Of a DNA stretch of 64,000 nucleotides, positions 32,815-45,442 are shown one piece after another. Source of the stretch: Silene latifolia (taxonomy: Eukaryota; Streptophyta; Magnoliopsida; Caryophyllales; Caryophyllaceae); the NCBI RefSeq assembly GCF_048544455.1, contig NC_133538.1, positions 5,424,658-5,488,657 on the forward strand. Direction: 5' to 3'. Made by a program: the position numbers and the translations under genes. Numbering within the stretch: position 1 is the first letter of the stretch; each line of letters starts with the position of its first letter. The notes below the pieces were generated by a model that worked only from the letters and a program-made list of their open reading frames with translations, was not told the origin of the DNA and did not search any database.

Positions 32815-33222
32815 TTAACTGGTTAATAGGAGTGATTTGGACTGCCGGATTGGATTTGGTTCAAGCTATCCACCCGACTCTTTCCCATGATGGGTCGTTC
32901 AAGGGTCACGTACTCATCGATTTTGCTTGGGGCGAGGAGCGGGAATGCTTCTGTCAAGCTCGCAAACTGGAGCAAGCTTTTTATAACAATGATTCTTCAA
33001 GGCTTTAGTTTGATACCGATGAAGAACGGGAAGGACCATATTTATGGGTCGCAAATGAAGATGATCGTGGACGAGTGGCGTATTTGTACGTACACGGTCG
33101 TAATTTCGGGTTAGGGAGAGTGCCACTGAATGGGAAAATGACTCAGTGGATTGGTTTCAAGGTAAAAGAGATGTTTTTAATGATATTATCGATGGATTCC
33201 GCACTCTGTTCCCTGATTATTA
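32815..33222 (+). pseudogene. XS-domain (SGS3-like) coding remnant next to F
   Basis: Directly after F's LTR the + strand reads I-H-P...S-H-D-G-S-F-K-G-H-V-L-I-D-F, then A-R-K-L-E-Q-A-F, a stop at about 33006-33008, then G-P-Y-L-W-V-A-N-E-D-D, a frameshift near 33110, and a tail ending in L-F-P-D-Y and a stop at about 33222. This order of motifs fits the XS domain of SGS3 and related plant proteins that bind double-stranded RNA in RNA silencing. F begins where the rest of the gene should be, so the 5' half may lie left of the window. The match is from pattern recognition; the stop and frameshift make it a pseudogene. A related fragment lies on the other strand at 33495-33839. Confidence 0.55.
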
Positions 33223-33494
33223 ATTAGCTTGTTTTTTTTTTCTTTTTGTTTGATGTAATTTTTAAGATCAAATTACCTCGTATGGTTTTATTTCAATTCT
33301 GTCTTGCTTCGTTCCTTTGTTTAACTTTTGAATACACAAACGAATACTTAACAATTAAAATACATAAACAATTAAGCTTTTAAATTATATTATACAATCA
33401 ACTTAATTTCATTGCTAGAAATTAAAATAAAAACATAATTGTTAATTATTGGAATCTGATGACAAAGCATAATCTTCATGAAGTTCGGTCAACA
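33223..33494. other. A/T-rich spacer, no gene seen
   Basis: About 270 bp between the two XS-like fragments, with T and A runs. I see no coding or element signature. Confidence 0.5.
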
Positions 33495-33839
33495 TCAAGT
33501 GGTAGAGCGGCCCTTCATTGTTTGCGGCCACCACAGGTGGAATTGCCTCTGTGTCCCATGACAGAGGCACTGTGACAAGATCGTGAGCAGAAGATGATCA
33601 ACATGGGTCGCAACCCATAGATAAGGGCCCTTTTGTCTAGCATTCGAATAGAAGTTAAGTTTCCACGCATCTTCCCCCGCAAATCTAGCCTCTAATTTTC
33701 TTGTCTGACGAAAACTTTCATGGTGGTTGGCTTCATCAAACTCGATAAAAGGGAATCCTTGAAAACCCTGCCTGTTAGTCGACACAAGGTGGACTCTTTT
33801 AACCGCAGAGAAACCGCAGTCATGAAGCATTAACCTCAT
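33495..33839 (-). pseudogene. Second XS-domain-like fragment, opposite strand
   Basis: 115 codons on the minus strand with G-F-Q-G-F-P-F-I-E-F-D, A-R-F-A-G-E-D-A-W-K-L-N-F-Y and K-G-P-Y-L-W-V-A-T. It matches the same XS-domain segment as the + strand remnant, with under half of residues shared, so the two are diverged paralogues rather than a recent inverted duplication. It is truncated at both ends and has no recognisable neighbouring domain. Confidence 0.5.
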
Positions 33840-34149
33840 CTACCCAAAATCCTTATTTACACCATTTCCATTTTCATAACAAACAGGGAGATTATGAACA
33901 ATGTAAGTAACATGACAGACGTAACGAGAACGTGATTGTGGTATCTGTAAACCAGCCATATTATTAGGTACGAAATATTTTTTTTTAGAGAAATATTTTA
34001 GAGAGAGAATGAAAGAGTAAATGTTTGATATTCAACTGTAACATTATGTTGACATATTTATATTCCAAATTGAATAGTATAACGCATGCATAAAATTCTC
34101 AATAAAGTTACAAATTTTTCGCATGCATCGGTTCAACTCAGCTGATTTG

Positions 34150-34639
34150 AGAAAAATGACCGTTGTCCAAATATACAACAACAAATAAAAAAAAAACCGT
34201 TCTTGGTTTACATTTTATAACGGTTTTATGTAAACCATTGACAAAAATATGATAACGGATTTTGCAGGACCGTTTACAATATATATTTTATAATGGTTTT
34301 ATGTAACCGTTGACAAAAAGTTTGATAACGGATTTTGCAGGACAGTTTGCAGGATATATTTTATAACGGCTTTATGAAACCGTTGCAAAATATAATAACA
34401 GTTTTGCTAGACCGTTTACAAGAAAATATTTTATAACGGTTTTGATTCTAATCGTTGATAATTTGGAACACGGTCGTCGACAAAACCGTTGTTGAACTTT
34501 ATTTAATAACGGTTTCACTGTAAACCATTTCTCAGAATTACATGCTTCAATATTTGGGCAACGGTGTTCTATGTTCTGTTATTATATTTGGTAAACCGTT
34601 GTTATACGGTCGTTGTTAAAGCGCAGAATTATCGTAGTG
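34150..34639. mobile_element. 3' end of a CACTA element with subterminal repeats
   Basis: The end reads ...atcgtagtg at 34639, the complement of a CACTAC terminus. Inside it are many short direct and inverted copies of ataacggttt / aaccgttgt, as in the complete CACTA element at 49807-51513. A 3-bp flank TGA follows. I could not find the other end, so the left limit is the last repeat I can see. Confidence 0.65.
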
Positions 34640-36059
34640 TGATCATTTAGAAAAAGTAGTTATTTGCATTTACATCTCATATAAATTATTTAGTTTAATT
34701 AAATAACCATTAGATCATCTTATGCTTAAAATTTGCACCGTTAGTTAGCTAAAGAAATTGTAGCAATAACAAGCCACTTTTGGTTTCCACTAGTTGTTGC
34801 ATCGCGCGCGTTGCACGCGATACCCTAACATATTGTGACTCGTTTATTTAGATAATTAACTTGAGCTTAGATGTGATTTAAGTGTTAATTAATGATTTTA
34901 AAAGGTTATTATCACGCATTTCCATGAAACCGGGTTATATGTACGACATAAGTTAAATAGGGCGATTTGGCACATCATTTGGCATGATAGATACATATTA
35001 TAATGCTGCATATTTCAATTGTTGAATGTCTTTTATTTATATAATTTTTAATTATGTAATTTTATCTTAGTATGGCCTTAGTTTAATCAATATTACCCGT
35101 AATGAAAGGGAATATTGATTCGGTTGTAATTTAATGTGATCTCGTATCACTTTTATTTTTATTTTTATTTCATTAGTTTTTCCATTTTACAAATGTATAA
35201 TAGGAATAGCTTTGTATTTTATTATTATTTGTAATTATGGAGCATCTTCAAGACGGTGCCATTCGGAAAGGTGATCCGACGAAGACGGTGTCTTGGAAGG
35301 CGTGCCAATTGAAGATTCAAGGGACCAAAGGAGTTGGTTTCCGAATATGTAATAGATTATTTGATTTTCTATTTTAGGAAGGCCATACTAGGAATTTTAT
35401 TTATTGCTTTGCATTTCTTTTAATATGTTGCATGCATTGCCAAATCGCCATAACAACACATGCATTTCATATAGAGTCATCGACCGTGTCAATTATAATT
35501 ATCGTAGTTCACCGCTTTAGTTCACTTAAAACGTGATAGATAATAAATTGACAAGACCTCTCACATATAATAATTGAGATAAAGCCTTACCAAATAGTAG
35601 AAACCCATGAAGTACCAATTTCATAAGGGAGTTAATCCGGCTTCACCGTAATACAAACCTTGTTACGTTGGCGAAGTGGGGTAATAAAATGTTATTACAT
35701 CGAAATTTGGATTGAGCTCAACGGAAGTATTGTTGACCGTAGTCGCATGTGTTCCGGGCTAAAGATGAGAATTAGAGTAATTTTTATCGACCGAGAGTTC
35801 TAAAAGTAGAATCGATTAAAGAGTTAATCCACCGAGTTATATTAATAAGGGATGAATCGGCTCACCGTGCCCGAGTTGATATGAATTTGGATCTCGGAAT
35901 CATTTATGTAGTTGGGTGGAGGTCACTATATAAATGCAATACTTGTAGTTAAATTTACGAGTATTATTAAAACGATAGATGTTAATTATTTCCTTCATTT
36001 CCGTTTTTGTAGTTCATTATACGCGATGAATTCATCTAATACTCCTACACCAATCACCG
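34640..36059. other. No recognisable gene
   Basis: About 1.4 kb of A/T-rich, non-coding sequence leading into the copia remnant; probably its untranslated 5' region or an older insertion. No 5' LTR matching 39938-41233 is seen here. Confidence 0.5.
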
Positions 36060-36196
36060 TTGAAACATAGCTCCAATCATTTGATGAAAAATGCTCCGAG
36101 TATGACAATGAAACGGTTAGAGAATTACGCATTGGCATTGGTCAGGATGGAAATTTTTGCTTCTTTACCACCTCCACTCCACCCACTCCTATATTA

Positions 36197-36568
36197 TTGC
36201 CCACCACCTTGGAAAGAAATTCTTGTGAAGAAAATCTTACAAAGCCTAAGGAATCCTTGTTTGAAGAAACAATGAGGAATGTCAAATTTAGTGGGAGTTC
36301 TAGCAAGAGTGTCCTTGCAAATGAAAGGAGTTTTGGTATTAATAAAGGGAAGGCAAAAATGGGCGAGAAACCCAAACCTGATTATAAATTGGAAATGGAT
36401 AGTGGGACTACCAAGACCAAGACCAAGAAGGGTGCCAAATCCTATGAGGAATGTCATTATTGTAATGTCATGGGCCATTGGAAGCGAAATTGCCCCAAGT
36501 ATTTAGAAGATATCAAAGTTGGGCTTGTTACTCCAAGTGGGCCGGACTTGGAAATGTGGAAAAGCTAA
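36197..36568 (+). pseudogene. Copia gag fragment with zinc knuckle
   Basis: An open stretch of 123 codons ending at a stop. It is Lys-rich and contains C-H-Y-C-N-V-M-G-H-W-K-R-N-C-P-K-Y-L, a CX2CX4HX4C zinc knuckle typical of Ty1/copia gag, which binds the element's RNA. The preceding capsid part is not recognisable and the frame is not joined to pol. Confidence 0.8.
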
Positions 36569-36909
36569 ACAAGAGTGATATGAATTTGCGATAATGAAAG
36601 GGAGCTCGGGTAGCCGCCACTTCAAGAGAAATTTATATACTTGTTTTTGCTAATAGCTTTGAGTTATGATTTACATAATTGTTATTATGTTCCCACTTAG
36701 TCTAAAACATTATTTCCATGTGAGACATGAAAGGATCTATATTTTGTCCTCAAAGACAATTATTGTATTTTATTGAAAATAGACGTGGATGTGAGCCATG
36801 TCACTTATCTTTATGATACACAAGTTTTAGACAGTTCCAACTCATGTAAAGATATCTACATAATACGCACCAAAAGACTCATAACAAGTAATCCAAATGA
36901 TTTATACAT

Positions 36910-37176
36910 TTGATTTTTCAATTAGGTTACGTAAATGAGAAACGCATTAAAATGCTAGTGTCGACTAGAATTATTAGACCATTTGATTTTCAATCATATG
37001 GAATATGCGAATCTTGTCTCCTTTGCAATATAATTTGTACTTCCTTTAGAGGTAAAGGGGCACAAGCAAGTGATTTGTTGAGACTAATACATGCCGATGT
37101 ATGTGTTCTAATGAGCATCACCGCAAGGGGAATTTATGACTACTTCGTCACTTTTACCAATGATTCAAGTAGATAA
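36910..37176 (+). pseudogene. Copia pre-integrase/integrase fragment
   Basis: L-G-Y-V-N-E-K-R-I is followed by C-E-S-C-L-L-C and D-L-L-R-L-I-H-A-D-V-C, then Y-F-V-T-F-T-N-D-S-S-R and a stop. This is the zinc finger of the pre-integrase domain and the first catalytic Asp block of a Ty1/copia integrase. One zinc-finger His has become Tyr or been lost (L-G-Y in place of L-G-H), and T-D-D has become T-N-D. Downstream the integrase continues only as short pieces between stops. Confidence 0.78.
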
Positions 37177-39937
37177 GGGTATATTTACTTAATCAAATAA
37201 AAGGTGAAACATTTGAGAGATTTGAGAAGTTTCTTAAATGACGTAGAGAACCAATTGAATAAAGTTCTAAGCATTACGACACAATCGTAGTGGCAAAGAT
37301 CTAAGTAATAAATTTGATTTATTAAAGATGGATTATGACCTAGCGTCACTACCCATAAGATCAAACTAATATGAGTCGGTTTGAGTTGTTGAAACTCAAT
37401 TTTGGGAATTTGCAATCCAATACGGACAAGTAATTCTAATCGGATGGTCAACCATGAGATACCTAGAATAGAGAGTCTATTAAACCATATGACATGAATC
37501 AGACTGCCATATTGTATAGCTGCCATGTTAGGATGGCCCTTTTAAAGCTAATACATAGTCTAGATAAACTCCTAATACTCCATTAAATATAAATGTTTGT
37601 GACTCACAAAGCTATCTCTCAAGAAATAGATGTATTTCTGAGAGATAGAGTGGGAGTAGAATGAATCGTCACAAACATCTCTTATAGTTGAAATGTTACT
37701 TTGTGAAAGTAATAGAATTATAGAGTGGGAGTTGATATTGAACTATTATCTATGAAGATAGTGTGAGAGCATAGTTCAGTGGGAGTTTATCGCACATGTC
37801 TTATTGTTAAAATATTACTTTGTGAAAGTAATAGTATCATGACCTTGTTACATACGAGCCGAAGCATTACAATCCGAAAATTGTTGCTCATGAGTAGATT
37901 TACTTTAAGGCGCGGGTCTTCTCAAAAGTAAAAGAGCTCAAGAGTACTCAAATGCATAAGATTTACATGAAGATGTTGATCAAAATAAATTGTGTTAGGA
38001 ATTGCCATATTTCATTACATGAAGAATGGCAAATAAAATTTCGCTTTTCTAAAATGGGAATTTAGAGAAGGAAGTGTTTAAAATACAAAACATTAGATGA
38101 AGATCTAAGAATCCTAACATATTATGCATAGCTTTCTTAAGTAAACCTAGGATGGTCTTAAGCAAGCATTAAAGGATTATACTTTTCGTTCATGTGATTA
38201 TAGTGAATTGTTTCATTCACATGATTGAAGAATCATGATATACATGAAGTTAAGTGGGAGCTAGAATTGTTTCTCCATGTCATATATGTTGAGAACATAT
38301 TACTTATTGAGAATAATATACCAATGATCTCTTCTGGTAAGAGTAATTGGAACACTTGGAAAGGGATGCAAAGTATTCTAGATTTTGAATCTATGTGAGA
38401 GTAAATTGGCATAGAGTTGAGAGTCTTATGAAGATAAGTTCTTTCGTATCTGTTTAACATCAACAAAGTTGAATGGCTTATTCATGATGATGAAAGTGGA
38501 ATTACTATGATGGAATTATAGTCGTTCACTGAACCCATTAAATTGTTGATTACATGAAATCGATTACTAATGTTTCCGCCATTAAAACGATTTTGTATGC
38601 CAACAGACGCACGTGCTGTGATGTACCATATGCTAGGTGCATGATAAGTCAATAATAAGTTAATTCATAAGATGGGCTTGTGAAAGCCTTAAAGTACAAT
38701 TGATGACTTGTACATATGTTTGGATGATAAACTAAGTTAGGTGTTGAAGGGTTGCACAAACTTTAGTTTCCAAGCTTAAAAGGATTTGATGAAATCCTAA
38801 GCAAATGTTATTGACAAAGGAGTAAGAAACTAAGAAATGTGTTTTAGTTTCGCGCATTGCAAATTCTACAAAAGGAATCTAAGTAAGTTGTGATAAAATG
38901 GTCAACGTAGGGATTAAGGGTGAATCCCTCTACAAATGACTTTATCACAAGTTATGCGATAACAGTGGGAGCTTCTTTCAAGTTAAAGAGCTCATGTCTA
39001 GTAAGATGTCTAGACATATACTTGGATAAAATTCATGTCATTAGAAATGACATTGAATGGAAGGAAATAGCAATTTATAAAGTTGGGATATATGGATAAC
39101 AGGTATATCTGCTTTCCAAGCTTTTATTGCTCATAAACTAGTGTTAATAATACACTAAAGATTATAGAATATGAAGTAGTAATAGTGTATTGACTATTCA
39201 TATGTGATAATCACATTTATCGTTTGAGTTTTATTAAAACTCACCCGCTACCTTGTCGTATCCGAATGGGTTGTAGAGACAAATTGAACCTCATTAAAGT
39301 GAACTGGATTGACATGGTATTCGCCCCTAGTTACTTATATGAGGTGACGTCTCGAAGTGACTAGAGTGTGATGCGATTGATGGCAAGTTCAAGTGCCATA
39401 GAGTCATATGGGATGACTAGTCGATCACATAGGCAGACTGTATGGGACAATCTGTCGGGCAGTGACCGCTTATAGAGTTCTGGTAATTCATAAAGCCTGG
39501 TCGTGGCAAGAGCTACTATAGTATTCTTATGAGTCAATTCTTTTGACTAGAGACCATTCGCCCAAGTTGGCACAACTTCTGATTAGCTTTGATTTATACT
39601 CTACGATTTCTTAAACGAGGTCAAACTGGGTATATTTTGGGTTATGATGGACTGTGGCTGAACGAAGGGAATAGGATGATAGGAATTGTCCACCCCTTGT
39701 CAGGGTTGTTTGAAATCTCAAGGCCACTCGAGGAGTAGTTAACTGGAAATGCGTGGCCACGCTCGGAAGGTATCTTTGATAGATAATTCCGGTCAGACAG
39801 TTAATCTCCAGATCGAGAAAACCACTCAAGATATGATCAAATGTAAGTACGACCTGTAAGACACCTTGCATTGAGTGGGAGATTGTAATAGGACAAGAGA
39901 ATTGGTGACGCACACTTGTCGAGGACAAGTAGGAGAT
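37177..39937 (+). pseudogene. Integrase/RT remnants of the copia element
   Basis: Most frames are closed. A recognisable RT trace lies near 38275-38330 (V-E-N-I-L-L-I-E-N-N-I-P-M), where the family has Y-V-D-D-I-L-L-I. A polypurine-like stretch ends just before the LTR at 39938. No intact domain remains. Confidence 0.6.
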
Positions 39938-41233
39938 TGTTGGGAAATGTGTCCTCAACAATAGTGCGATCACATGATTTAAATATCATAATTAAATCTC
40001 AAATTAAGAATACGTGAGGGATGATTCTTTATACAGTCGACTGACCGTCATTAATCGGTAATGATTGGCTAACTAGAGTTTGACATTACTGTCGTGTGAC
40101 GGTGGTGGTCAGTTGATCCCTTTAGGTCACACCTATAGGATGAGGCCCAAATAGATATTTAATTAATTGTATGCGTCTGATTAATTAATTCCTTAATTAT
40201 GGGAGTGCAATTTTGCGTCTTATTTTAATGTGATTAAATAAAGATTAAATTTAGTAATTAAGTGTTATATTACTAAATTAGTTGAGGTATTAATATAAGT
40301 TTTGAGGTAGAGGTAATTAGTTATTTAAAGTTACAAGAAGTTGTAATTTTAACTAACTAGTAATTATGGGACCCATTATATGTTGATATAATGGTAGTAT
40401 ACTACTCAAAAAGTGGAGTGTATATTATATTATTAAGTGTAATATTTAAGTGTTAAATGATTACATTAATAATTAAATAAGTAAGATTGTTAAACATAAG
40501 ACTTATAAGCATTTGTGGGACAAATGACAAAAGGCAAAAATGGTCCATAAAAGGACCAATATTTCGGCCAAAATAAGATGAGCAAAGATGCTCTTTTGTC
40601 TTATGTTAATGTTGGTTATTGTGTGAAAGAGACATTACATACTAGCCTTTACATACTACATCTTACACAATCTACCTATAATGAACAAAACAAGAAAAGA
40701 CAAAAGGCAAAAGATTCTTCCTTTGCTCTTATGCCAACCGGTTTTGGCACTATAAATGAGCACTTTGGTTGCTCATTTTTAGACTACTTGTTTTGCTAGT
40801 TTTTACTTGCTTCTCTCTAAAAAATTCCTCACATGCAAAATTCATTCAAGCTCTCAATAAATACTAATACACCATAATTTATTACTAGAAGTAGTAATAT
40901 AAGAATATTAGTATTATTAAGGTAATATTTCTACTATATATCTAGTTAATATTAGTAGAGATTTTTGGGATTCATCTTGGGTGCAATTTATTGGAGTGGC
41001 TTCTAAACTTGGAGTCTTAGGAGGATCATCCATCATTATAAGCTCAAGAACAAGTGAAGGAAGGTGACCTTACTTGTGCCCAAATTTTCGAACCAACCAA
41101 CAATGTAAGGAACATTGTTTTTCTTATAAATCTTTCATTTTGTTATGCATGCACTAGATCTAAAGAACAAATAATTAATAAGTTAATTAGTTCATTATTA
41201 GAGGAGTCTAATAATAGGTATATGAACCTAACA
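39938..41233 (+). repeat. 3' LTR of the copia element
   Basis: 1296 bp from TGTTGGGAAATG to CCTAACA, preceded by a purine-rich tract. The inverted TGTT/AACA ends and position fit an LTR; the other copy was not found, so the right limit relies on the terminal motif. The flank is GGAAG. Confidence 0.7.
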
Positions 41234-44173
41234 GGAAGCCCACAAGGACACCTAACCCCACCCGTCGATAACGGCCTCTACTAAGTCAAGTGTCGGAGTT
41301 CAAACAAGGTCATAGCTACTACGATATATGATATGCAAACATCGTTTTAAACCCTAACATGTGACAACAATTTCTATGTCGTTTTAGATGCAACTAAACT
41401 AACTTTGTCAAAGTTGTAATTTAGCATGTGGGTTGATTGATCTAACAACATGTAAAGCAGACAAACAAGGCTTGATAGGAATGGGGGAGCCGTTGGGATC
41501 TATCCTATTACAACCCGGGCATTTCATGCCGACACAACGATAAATTAAAGATACAACTCGATCTAAAATACAACGTTATACACACGACGCAAAACACGGC
41601 CATTCGGCCTAGGAAACTGTGCACAAAGGGGTGGCCCACGGCTTACATGACTCACGGCCTTGGGTCACTCCTCGTAATGCGTGCTTTCACTTAATCTCAT
41701 CGAATTAGACATTGGGTCACACACCAAAGCATGCATTAGCATAAATCGGGCCATGTTGCTTTAAACAACATGCGAGTTACTACGCTCTTACTTGCATTGG
41801 GGCACAACCATGTAACCAAACAAGACTAAAGTTTTTAGAAATCATTTGACTCGATAAAAGAAAGCTAACTTGAAAATTACAACTCGATAACAAACGATAA
41901 ATTACAAGCGACCAAACAAATAAAGAACTAATGATGTAAAACAAACGAAACAAGAAAGACCAAAGGACACGGCCAAGCCTCACGGCCTAAAGCCACGTCC
42001 AACCCTAGGTCCTAGGTCAGGTTCATTAGTTAGATCAATTGATTGCGAAACAAGTTCGGAAGCGGGCTAGAAAACAAGTTAGAAACGACGTTGATCGATT
42101 TGGAAAGATACCTTGCAAACGCGCATTCTACACGGCCTAAAGGGGTCAAATTAGGTCAAGTTTACTAATTAATTTAACTCATCGAGTGTTAAAAAGAAGG
42201 TGATAATCACGCACTCTTATTCTAACGAGAAATTAGGTGAAAGAGAGAGATGCATTCAATTAAGTTACAGAATCGTCAGTTGATTTTTAAAGCTATGTCG
42301 ATGTACCCTAAAGTGTCTAATTAGGTTATTAAATTGATCTAATGTCATCTAAACGAGTTATATGTTAACAATCAGAGGTCATACTAACATGTAAATGATC
42401 CTAAGGTGTGTCGAATCACACGAAACAAAGGAGAGGTCAAGAGCGAAGAACGAAGTCAGAAATCGTTTTATTAATGCCCTACCTTGAACACGAGGATATG
42501 TAAATGAGACGGGGGTGTACGACCGACTGATGTAGCGGTTTCTTTCCCATCTCAAGTCAACGTGGGTGTTCATGGTGGTACTTTAACTCATACTCGGACT
42601 AAACTAGTTTCATAGTTAATTAAACAATCGATAAACAAAAATGATAAACGAATAAAAACAAACTATAAAAAACAAACATAAAAAAACGAAATAAAAGGGA
42701 GAAAGAGGAGGATTTGATGCACCCTCAACTTACATGTATCGTTGACACCGTCTTGGGTCGTAATCGATGGTATATTTTATCTCGAGAGGCCGTCGTCGAC
42801 GAAGAAACAAAGCAAACAACACGTTTTTTGCAAATCTGGACAGCAACTTTCAAACAGCGATTTCTCTCTCGTTTCACGGTGAAAATTCGATTTAAAAGAT
42901 GTTTTGAAAACTAGAAAGAGAGGAGAACAGAGATCTTAAAACAATCCCTGCTCGTTTTGAGTTATTGGGCACGAAAAACGAGCACAAACAGAACTGGACA
43001 GACAGAACAAATCGCAAAAACAGTGTATAACACTCTGTTTTTCGAGGGAATTCGTGTACTCTCAAGGGCAATTTGGCTCGTAAATATTTGTCTAATGTGT
43101 AGATGGATGTTGTATGGTTAATTTGGAATAAGAAACTCGAATTTTGATGGATGTTTGAAGGAGGAACGAATTGTATTTCGAAGAGGACACACAAACTGTT
43201 CCAGTTTGTATGTCGGTTTTGTGGAGGGTTTTTGGGAGGCAATTAGGGTTTGTTTCTGGAGTTTTAAGCTTGTGAATGACCGTTGTATGTATGGAGAACT
43301 TAGAGGAATGAATGTATGGTGAAGGGTGGGTATTTATAAGGAGTTAAAGTAGGGTAAAAGGGAGGAGAGGCAGACGGGCTCGGCTGAGCATAGCTGCTGT
43401 CCAGCAGCTTTTGGGGGGTTTTCTAGGGTTCGTATGGGGGGTTTTCTTGGTGATTAAGGTAAGGTAATATGGGTAGGATATTAGGGTATGGGTTAGGGTT
43501 AATGGGCACGGGTTTTGGTGGTATTTGGAGCGGGTTTTGGGCTCGGGATTGAGCTGCAAAACAGGGGGGCTGCTTCGTGTTTTTGCGGGCTGTTGGGGGT
43601 GATTTGGGACGGGATTTGGGCCATGGTTATGGGGTTCGAACTGGGGTTGGATGGGTAGAGGCTTAGGTTGATTAGTGTACTCGATATTCGTGCCAACTCG
43701 TAAAGAAGACGGGCTCAAAAACCGAGCTAAAATCGAGCTCAAAAACGTGCCGTTGAAACGAGTTCTTTTCGATTTTTAAATCGATTTTTCAAATCAATTA
43801 ACACATTAAAATAAATGACTTTTCAAATCAAATATACTCATAAAATGATTTTTCAAATCAAATATTTATTTTATTTTCAATAAAATAAACTTGGGAAAAT
43901 AAATTCAAAATAAAATAAAATAAATTGAATTCACCTAAAAAAAGCTATAATTTAAATATCATTTAAATTAATAAAATGAACTCACTTAAAAAAAAACATT
44001 AATTTAAATATCATTTAAATTCATAAAATACTTCATCGACGACGCCCATTCTACATTGTAAAACGAGCTCCAAATAATGACAATGACAACTAAAGAATAC
44101 ATGTGTCCTATCATCATCGAGTGTTTGTCGGGTTCTCTATAAATTCCAATATCGACGGATACGGGTATCTACA
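41234..44173. other. Unassigned 2.9 kb, with a minus-strand TATA box
   Basis: No coding sequence is convincing on either strand. A minus-strand tataaata at 43331-43338 lies in a context like B's LTR promoter, with leader-like sequence running leftwards, so part of this may be an LTR or leader of an unidentified minus-strand element. The 43740-44040 stretch is very A/T-rich, with repeated tttcaaatca and aaataaa. Confidence 0.45.
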
Positions 44174-45427
44174 GACTTACTCGATCGAGTAGGTGAAGGT
44201 CAGAAGCACGTAAAACAAATTACTAGGGCTACTCGATCGAGTAAGGGTTACTCGATCGAGTAACAAGAGGTGCACTCGATCGAGTGAGGGCCACTCGATC
44301 GACTACCCTACGCATTTCTCAGCACTGTCCAATTTTTGTAAAACGGTCATATCTCACTCGTTTCCCGGTCATTTTGGGCGTGTGACCTATCGTTAGAATC
44401 GTAAAAGAACAAGCTATAACATCCAATTGGAATCAAATTAAAATCAGTTATGAATCTCATGTAATAACGGTTTAAAGACAACCTCTCTATAAATAGACAA
44501 CATAACTATTTGATTTTCTCTTTCAAACAACTTAAACATCTACAAGGTGAACAAAAGCGACTCGATACTTGTAAAACCACCATCCCTAACCACATGTTAC
44601 TACCTACCAAAAGCCAAACAATAACTTCTATCATGCTCATATAACATTCAACTTATCAATCATGTACTATCCGCATGCTTTAATTTTATAACTTTTCGTA
44701 ACACCAAACATACTCATACATTACAAATCCTATTTCCATGTAATTAATTCAACAATATTACAAATCCACTTCGTCACCTAAACATATTTATAATCACAAA
44801 ATTCACATTCTCATGCAATTGACTCTCCATCTTTTCCAATCAAGTCTTCCCATTCCAACCACATTCTTCATCTAACAATTGCATACGACATAACAGTAGA
44901 CAAGTATATGAACTTATTATTTAAGTTTACGAAAACAAAATTATGTAAAATCATGTCACATCCCCTAATCACATGTTACTAGTATAGACACATTATAAAT
45001 CATTCATCCTGCAACATCATTATTCATCACATATTACCATATATGAACTACTTCCTTTTTCCTCCACATCGTTCATCATTCTCATATACTTTTCCAGCAA
45101 TTCCAAACAACATTGTAAACCAATTATCATGCAACATGCCTATTCACAACACTTTATCATTTACCACATTCCCCATTCCCCATTCCACCACAATCATTTT
45201 GCAACATTTCTATACAACACATCATTTAATATACGCAATAGAACATTAGCAAACACATAGTGGTCCCATGACACCCCATAGTGACCGGTTCAAAATTGTA
45301 GGGCGAGTTCGTGACTTTAGGACGTCTCCCAAGTATTTGCATTAGCTCATACAACTTCTACCCGAGTTCATTTTAGTTTGACTCCCTATGTTAATTAGGA
45401 TCATTGGTTACAGGTTTCAAGATCGTC

Positions 45428-45439
45428 GCTCTGATATCA
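45428..45439 (-). other. Primer-binding site of G
   Basis: The minus strand reads TGATATCAGAGC, one base different from the initiator tRNA-Met complement seen in A. Confidence 0.75.
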
Positions 45440-45442
45440 CTT

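Larger units (their letters stand above)
36060..41233 (+). mobile_element. Decayed Ty1/copia retrotransposon with 3' LTR
   Basis: In order on the + strand: a gag zinc knuckle (36197-36568), GAG-pre-integrase and integrase start (36910-37176), scattered remnants of integrase and RT full of stops to about 39900, a PPT-like caagtaggagatt, and an LTR (39938-41233). Integrase before RT is the Ty1/copia order. No 5' LTR or PBS is seen, so the element is truncated. The lineage within copia is not clear. Confidence 0.8.

Noticed and set aside
32815-33222. Intact host gene ending next to F
   Set aside because: An in-frame stop and a frameshift are visible and its 5' half is absent beside the LTR, so it is listed as a pseudogene.
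43344-43742. 132-codon minus-strand open frame, Pro-rich
   Set aside because: Lies upstream of a minus-strand TATA box in sequence that looks like an LTR upstream region; no domain.
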